Part shown: positions 59,756 through 64,000 of the stretch, in pieces
How the letters are laid out: each line of letters opens with the position of its first letter
Numbering within the stretch: position 1 is the stretch's first letter
Made by a program: the position numbers and the translations under genes
The notes under the pieces: generated by a model
What the model was told of the DNA's origin: nothing
Seen by the model: the letters and a program-made list of their open reading frames with translations, nothing else
Databases searched by the model: none
NCBI RefSeq assembly: GCF_014639315.1
Contig: NZ_BMFY01000007.1
Location: 124,001-188,000, forward strand
DNA: 64,000 bases
Reading direction: 5' to 3'
Origin: Sediminivirga luteola
Lineage (GTDB): Bacteria; Actinomycetota; Actinomycetes; Actinomycetales; Brevibacteriaceae

Positions 59756-60967
59756 TCAGCTGAGTTCGGCGCGCAGCTCCGCAGCCGGTCCCGCCCAGGC
59801 CGGACGGAATGCGTAGACGCAGCCAAGCCGGAGCAGCGTCGCCTCCTGGTAGACGGCGAGCGCTCCCGGGAGCACCCCGAGCCGGGCGGCGGTGGTGTCC
59901 ACCTGGGCGAGGACGACATCGGCGTCCTCAGCCGTCCACAGGCCCTGCCTCCGGCGCCACAGCGCATGGGCACGGAGGTTCGCCAGGTCCAGCGCGGGAT
60001 CGGCCAGGCACGCGGTGTCCACGTCGAGCAGTCCGGGGCCGAGTTCCGGATCCCAGAGCAGCTGCTTGTCGTGGAGGTCCCGGTGCGCCGGCGCCCATCG
60101 GTGCACCGGAAGCTGCAGCAGCCGGTGCACGGTCCGCTCCACGGCCGCCTCGAAACGCCGCCAGCCGGCCTCGGGGCCGTCGGCGCCCGCTGCGCTCTGG
60201 CCGTCTCCGCCTGCCACGACCGGCGCGGCCAGCGCGGTCCAGCGCCGCAGCACGGCAGCCTCCTCCGCCGGGCCGTGCACGGGAACGTCCACCGGCTGGA
60301 CCGGGTTCCCGGCACCCGTGCCTCCGGCGCTGTTCCTCGCCGGGAACACGCCTTCTAGGTCTCCTGCCGGTGCCCCCGGGCCCGGGACGGCACGCACGAC
60401 CTCTTCCCAGGCGCCGAGCACTTCGGCCCAGGCGCGGTACCACTCCGCGGGCGTGAACGCGCATGGCTCGTGCATGCTCCGGCCCGTGAGCGCCTCGAAC
60501 ACGACCGTGGCGTCATCGCCGGCCAGGACCCGCGGCATCCGGAACCTGCCCTCGAAGGCCCGTGCCCGGCCGATGCCGCGCAGAATACCCGGTGCTCTGC
60601 CGGGCCGGACCACTTTGATGTACCTGCTGCCGTCGGCGCTGCGCACGACGGCGCGCTTGCCCGGCCGGTGGGAGATCACCTGGCCGTGCGCGGCGGCGGG
60701 CCGCAGCGCGTCGAGCTTGGGATCCCGTCCCGGCTCCCACAGTTCGATCCGGCCCCTGCGCATCCGCGCGGCCCGGACGGTGCCCTCGCGCAGCAGTTCG
60801 AGGATGAGTTCGCCCTTCGCGCCGGGCCACGCGCGGCGGACTGTCCACGCGCCGCCCTCGGCCTCGACCTGCTCAGGTGGCAGCACGAGAACCGGCATCG
60901 TGTCGGCTGCCGCGCCCACGGGAGCGTCTCCCGCGGTCAGCGCCTGCGGGATGGTCTGCGGTTTCAT
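59756..60967 (-). CDS. APH-fold phosphotransferase
   Basis: Protein of 403 residues with an aminoglycoside-phosphotransferase/choline-kinase-type catalytic core: Brenner motif HRDLHDKQLLW near residue 316 and metal-binding LLDVDTACLADPALDLANLRAH just after. The N-terminal 120 residues contain the RYIKVVRPGRA stretch, consistent with the nucleotide lobe. It is the third gene of a leftward operon after an ABC exporter and another APH-fold kinase, with 4-base overlaps throughout. Small-molecule kinase of unknown substrate; the context gives no reason to call it antibiotic resistance. Confidence 0.85.
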   Translation of the reverse strand: MKPQTIPQALTAGDAPVGAAADTMPVLVLPPEQVEAEGGAWTVRRAWPGAKGELILELLREGTVRAARMRRGRIELWEPGRDPKLDALRPAAAHGQVISHRPGKRAVVRSADGSRYIKVVRPGRAPGILRGIGRARAFEGRFRMPRVLAGDDATVVFEALTGRSMHEPCAFTPAEWYRAWAEVLGAWEEVVRAVPGPGAPAGDLEGVFPARNSAGGTGAGNPVQPVDVPVHGPAEEAAVLRRWTALAAPVVAGGDGQSAAGADGPEAGWRRFEAAVERTVHRLLQLPVHRWAPAHRDLHDKQLLWDPELGPGLLDVDTACLADPALDLANLRAHALWRRRQGLWTAEDADVVLAQVDTTAARLGVLPGALAVYQEATLLRLGCVYAFRPAWAGPAAELRAELS

Positions 60968-62190
60968 CGTTCCAGCGCCTCCTCGGCCAGGCGTACCCGG
61001 CGTGCGATCGTCTCCGGCCAGTCGTGTTCCCGGCGGCGGAACGGCTCCACCGCGGCGGCAAGCTGGGCGTAGGCTTCCCAGGCGGCCAGCTCACCGACGC
61101 GGAGCGCGTGGCGGGCGTGGCGTGAACCGGCGTGCCGGTACCCCTGCAGGAAGCCTTCCGCCAGTTCCGGCAGGTCCTGCCGGCGGCAGGCGGCCAGCCA
61201 GCTTCCGATGTCCCGCGCCGCCGGGCCGCGGCCGGCCCGGTCCAGGTCGATGATGCGGATCTCACCGTCGCCGACGAGGATCTGGTCGGGTGAGAGGTCC
61301 CCGTGCAGCTCCGTATGCGTTCCGGTTTCCGCCTCGGACCGGCGGACCCCGGGCGTGAGCGCTTCGGCGAGGGCCTGCACCCGGGACCCGAGCGCCGGCA
61401 CCAGCCGGTGCACCGCATCGGCCGCACCGCTCACATCCGCCGGCGCCACCGCGCGCCCGTGCTCCTGCGGCGTCGCCTGCCCGGCCTCGTGCACGCGCGC
61501 GATCACCTCCCCTGCCGCGAGCGCCGCCTCCAAGCGCGGCGTGCGCAGCAGGTCGCCGTGGCCCCACAGCTGGCTCGCCATCGCGGTCGACCGGCGTCCG
61601 AGCGGTTCCACCGGCAGCACCGGGGCTCCCAGCTGAGCCCAGCGGGCCGCGGCGTGCACCAGATGCGTCTCCGGCCGGGCGGCGATGCGCAGCACCCTGC
61701 CGTGAGCGTGACCGGCGGCCTCGGGGGTCTCGGCAGCGACCAGGCGGCGGCGCGGGTTGTACCGCAGCGGCCGCAGCCCGGTCACCGGGAGGCCGAGGTC
61801 GTGCAGCGGCCGCGCCAGCTCGGGGTCGGAGGCGACCGGACCTGACAGCAGGTACGGCCCGGAGTCCTCGTGCACCCTGATCTGCTGCCCGGCGCGGGCG
61901 GCCCGCCGCAGGGCGTTCCGGTATTTGTCCGGATCGGCCAAGACCGCTGCCCAGCCGCCCGCCTGAGCGGAGACGCCGGGGTCACCGTCGCCATATTCGC
62001 CGGACTCACCGCAGTCAGATGGGTGCCAGGCGACCACCAGGCTCCGCCCCTCCTTGACCCGGACGTACACCGCGCGCACCGGCCGGCCCAGCCGTTCCGA
62101 GAGCGCGGCGTCGTCCAGCAGCTCAGCGGCGAAGGGTAGCCCCGCCAAGCGCACGAGGCGCTCATCGTGGGAAAGCAGCCCGGCGGTCAT
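60964..62190 (-). CDS. APH-fold phosphotransferase
   Basis: Protein of 408 residues with the Brenner motif in LHGDLSPDQILVGDGEIRIIDLDRAGRGPAARDIGSWLA and the LAPALGSRVQALAE-type helices before it. The N-terminal half (about 1-180) is diverged, with KEGRSLVVAWHPSDCGESGEY. It lies between the exporter gene and the second APH-fold kinase, joined by 4-base overlaps on both sides, so the three are one translational unit. Similar to the gene after it only in the catalytic core. Substrate unknown. Confidence 0.85.
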   Translation of the reverse strand: MTAGLLSHDERLVRLAGLPFAAELLDDAALSERLGRPVRAVYVRVKEGRSLVVAWHPSDCGESGEYGDGDPGVSAQAGGWAAVLADPDKYRNALRRAARAGQQIRVHEDSGPYLLSGPVASDPELARPLHDLGLPVTGLRPLRYNPRRRLVAAETPEAAGHAHGRVLRIAARPETHLVHAAARWAQLGAPVLPVEPLGRRSTAMASQLWGHGDLLRTPRLEAALAAGEVIARVHEAGQATPQEHGRAVAPADVSGAADAVHRLVPALGSRVQALAEALTPGVRRSEAETGTHTELHGDLSPDQILVGDGEIRIIDLDRAGRGPAARDIGSWLAACRRQDLPELAEGFLQGYRHAGSRHARHALRVGELAAWEAYAQLAAAVEPFRRREHDWPETIARRVRLAEEALER

Positions 62191-64000
62191 GCGCGCAGCC
62201 GCCTCTGCGCCGGTTCCAGCCCGCCGCCGCGGGCCGGCCGGGCACCATCGACGCCGGCCCCCTCAGGCTGCGCCCCCTTCGTCTGCGCTGCCTCGGGCTG
62301 TGTCCCCTTCGTCTGCGCGGCCACCCATCGCGCCAGGCGGCTGTCCGGGTCGCGGAGCAGCTCGGCGGGGGCGCCGTCCTCCTCGATGCGGCCGTGTTCC
62401 AGCCACAGCACCCGGTCCAGGCCCTGAATGGTGCCCAGGTCGTGGGTGATGGCCAGCGTCGTCCGTCCCCGGGTCAGCTCCCGCAGCGACTCCTCCACGG
62501 TGGCGCGCGAGGCAGGGTCGAGGCCGGCGGTCGCCTCGTCCAGGATCACGATGGGCGCGTTGCGGACCAGCGCGCGGGCGATCGCGACGCGCTGCCGCTG
62601 CCCGCCGGAGAGGGTGTCGCCGCGGTTCCCCAGGACGGTGTCGTACCCCTCCGGCAGGGCCGTGATGAAGTCGTGGGCGCCCGCACGGCGGGCGGCGTAC
62701 TCGACTTCGGCGTCGGAGGCTCCCAGCCGGCCGTAGCGGATGTTCTCCCGCACCGTGGTGGTGAACAGCACCGACTCCTGGAGCAGGATGGACACGTGCC
62801 GGCGCAGGCTGGCTCTGGTGACCCTCCGGGTGTCGTAGCCGTCGATGAGCACGCTGCCGGCATCGGCGTCGGCCAGGCGGAGCAGATAGCCGGCCAGGGT
62901 GGATTTGCCGGCGCCGGAGGGACCCAGCAGTCCCACCCGCTGGCCCGCCGGGATATGCAGGCTGAGGTCCTCGAACAGCACCCGGCCGTGCCCGTCGCGG
63001 GCGGTGATCCGGTCGAAGGCGACGTCCCCGTCCACATTGCCCATCCGCAGCGCCGGCTTGGGATCGGCGATCTCGACCGGTTCCTCCATCAGGTCCGCGA
63101 TGCGCTCTCCCGAGGCGGCTGCGCGAGCGATCCGGCCGGTGTACTTGGCCATATCGCGCAGCGGCTTCATGGCGATCTTGAGGTACATCAGGAAGAGCAC
63201 CATATCGCCGGGCGTCATCCGGCCGCGCAGCACCTGCCAGCCGCCGAAGCCCAGGACGACGGCCGTGGCCACCCCGACCAGCAGATCGGTGGAGCGCTCG
63301 AGTCCGGCGGCCAGGCGCCGCGCGCGGATACCGGCTTTGAGGGCACGCTCGTTGCCGTCCGCGAAGTCGTGCGCGACGGTCTTCTCCAGGCCGTAGGCCT
63401 GCACCACCCGGATCGCCCCGAGCGCCTCGGCGGCGGATCCGACCAGCTTGCCCTCGCCCTTGCGGGTAGCCCGGGACGCATGCGTGATCTTCGGCGTCGC
63501 GAAGCGCGAGAGCACGAAGTACGCGCCGGCCGTGGCCACCACGATCAGGCTCAGGACCGGGTCCAGGATCATGATGACGACCAGCAGCACGGCGAGCGTC
63601 AGGACGTTGCCGACCAGCGGCAAACCGGCGGTCACGGCGACTTCCTGGAGCCGGCCGATGTCCCCCACCAGCCGCTGCGAGGTGTCGCCGACGGAGGCCC
63701 GGGAGTGATAGCGCAGTGAGAGCGCCTGGACGTGGTCGAACACGCGTGAGCGCAGCTGCGTCGCGACCCGGGAGCCGACCAGGGCGAAGGCGATCGTGCT
63801 GGCGTAGTTGCACACCGCCCGGCCGCCGACGATGAGGGCCAGCAGCAGCGCCCACGTCACCAGGGTGAGGCCGACATCGCCGCCCAGGCCCGTCGTCTCG
63901 GACAGCCGGGCGCCGAGCGCCTGGGTCACGGCGTCCACAGCGTACTTGACCGGCCAGGGCTCCAGCACGCGGAAGATCACATCGCCGGCCAGGGCGAGCA
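62187..64000 (-). CDS. ABC exporter, fused membrane and ATPase domains (partial, 5' end outside window)
   Basis: About 604 residues are visible; the frame stays open to the window edge (LALAGDVIFRVLEPWPVKY), so the true start lies beyond 64000. The type I exporter transmembrane domain runs to about residue 310 of the visible part, with SRVATQLRSRVFDHVQALSLRYHSRASVGD and TRKGEGKLVGSAAEALGAIRVVQAYGLE. The ATPase has Walker A GPSGAGKST, signature LSGGQRQRVAIARA and Walker B IVILDEATAGLDPASRATVE. It ends in a low-complexity tail with repeated QTKGTQPEAA-like units. First visible gene of the operon with two APH-fold kinases. Confidence 0.9.
   Translation of the reverse strand, partial: LALAGDVIFRVLEPWPVKYAVDAVTQALGARLSETTGLGGDVGLTLVTWALLLALIVGGRAVCNYASTIAFALVGSRVATQLRSRVFDHVQALSLRYHSRASVGDTSQRLVGDIGRLQEVAVTAGLPLVGNVLTLAVLLVVIMILDPVLSLIVVATAGAYFVLSRFATPKITHASRATRKGEGKLVGSAAEALGAIRVVQAYGLEKTVAHDFADGNERALKAGIRARRLAAGLERSTDLLVGVATAVVLGFGGWQVLRGRMTPGDMVLFLMYLKIAMKPLRDMAKYTGRIARAAASGERIADLMEEPVEIADPKPALRMGNVDGDVAFDRITARDGHGRVLFEDLSLHIPAGQRVGLLGPSGAGKSTLAGYLLRLADADAGSVLIDGYDTRRVTRASLRRHVSILLQESVLFTTTVRENIRYGRLGASDAEVEYAARRAGAHDFITALPEGYDTVLGNRGDTLSGGQRQRVAIARALVRNAPIVILDEATAGLDPASRATVEESLRELTRGRTTLAITHDLGTIQGLDRVLWLEHGRIEEDGAPAELLRDPDSRLARWVAAQTKGTQPEAAQTKGAQPEGAGVDGARPARGGGLEPAQRRLRA

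Overview
The window is high-GC DNA (about 70% by eye) from an actinobacterium, probably a member of the Micrococcales. The basis is the gene content (PucR, FadR and LytTR regulators, DrrAB-type exporter, PimB-like mannosyltransferase, SipW/LPXTG locus), the frequent GTG starts, the chains of 4-base start/stop overlaps, and several apparently leaderless starts with a -10-like hexamer 6-8 bases before the start codon. The genus cannot be fixed by reading alone. No rRNA, tRNA, CRISPR array, transposase or phage gene was seen.

Layout. 1-1.3 kb: end of a DrrAB-type exporter operon. 1.6-8.8 kb: two sodium:solute symporters with small partner subunits and a LytS/LytTR two-component system, plausibly one carboxylate uptake and sensing unit. 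8.8-19 kb: penicillin-acylase-family hydrolase, a truncated ion-channel fragment, a LysR/EamA divergent pair, RNA 2',3'-cyclic phosphodiesterase, an amidohydrolase with a membrane transporter, an SDR and a small export protein. 19-23 kb: two SDRs and a flavin monooxygenase broken by an in-frame amber codon, divergent from a LysR regulator.

23-40 kb is the most coherent part: D-aminoacylase, two penicillin-binding-fold serine hydrolases, a peptide ABC importer (lipoprotein, permease, fused permease-ATPase, ATPase), a COG3375 acyltransferase, an N-succinylamino-acid-racemase-like enolase, an S9 peptidase, a PucR regulator and an M20 deacylase. Together they would import D-residue-containing peptides or acyl amino acids and convert D- to L-amino acids by the N-succinyl route. 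Downstream of the M20 gene lies the C-terminal remnant of a second COG3375 acyltransferase.

40.5-42.7 kb: a SipW-type locus (alternate-signal secreted protein, signal peptidase, LPXTG protein). The secreted-protein gene is frameshifted by an exact 17-bp tandem duplication. 42.8-47.6 kb: SDR, TetR regulator, DUF418 protein, and a haloacetate-dehalogenase-like hydrolase divergent from an ABATE/CGNR regulator across a near-ideal operator. 47.7-48.9 kb: mannosyltransferase. 49-56 kb: polar amino-acid ABC importer with two tandem binding proteins, divergent from a FadR regulator, a gamma-glutamyltransferase homologue and a TauE exporter across a 27-bp palindrome. 56-57.3 kb: a repeat cluster and a frameshifted siderophore-binding lipoprotein with a candidate iron box. 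57.5-64 kb: SDR, glutaminase-STAS, two APH-fold kinases and an ABC exporter that runs off the end.

Three genes are broken by a single small event each (amber codon, one-base contraction, 17-bp duplication). This points to recent decay, phase-variable sites or assembly errors, and each can be resolved by resequencing.
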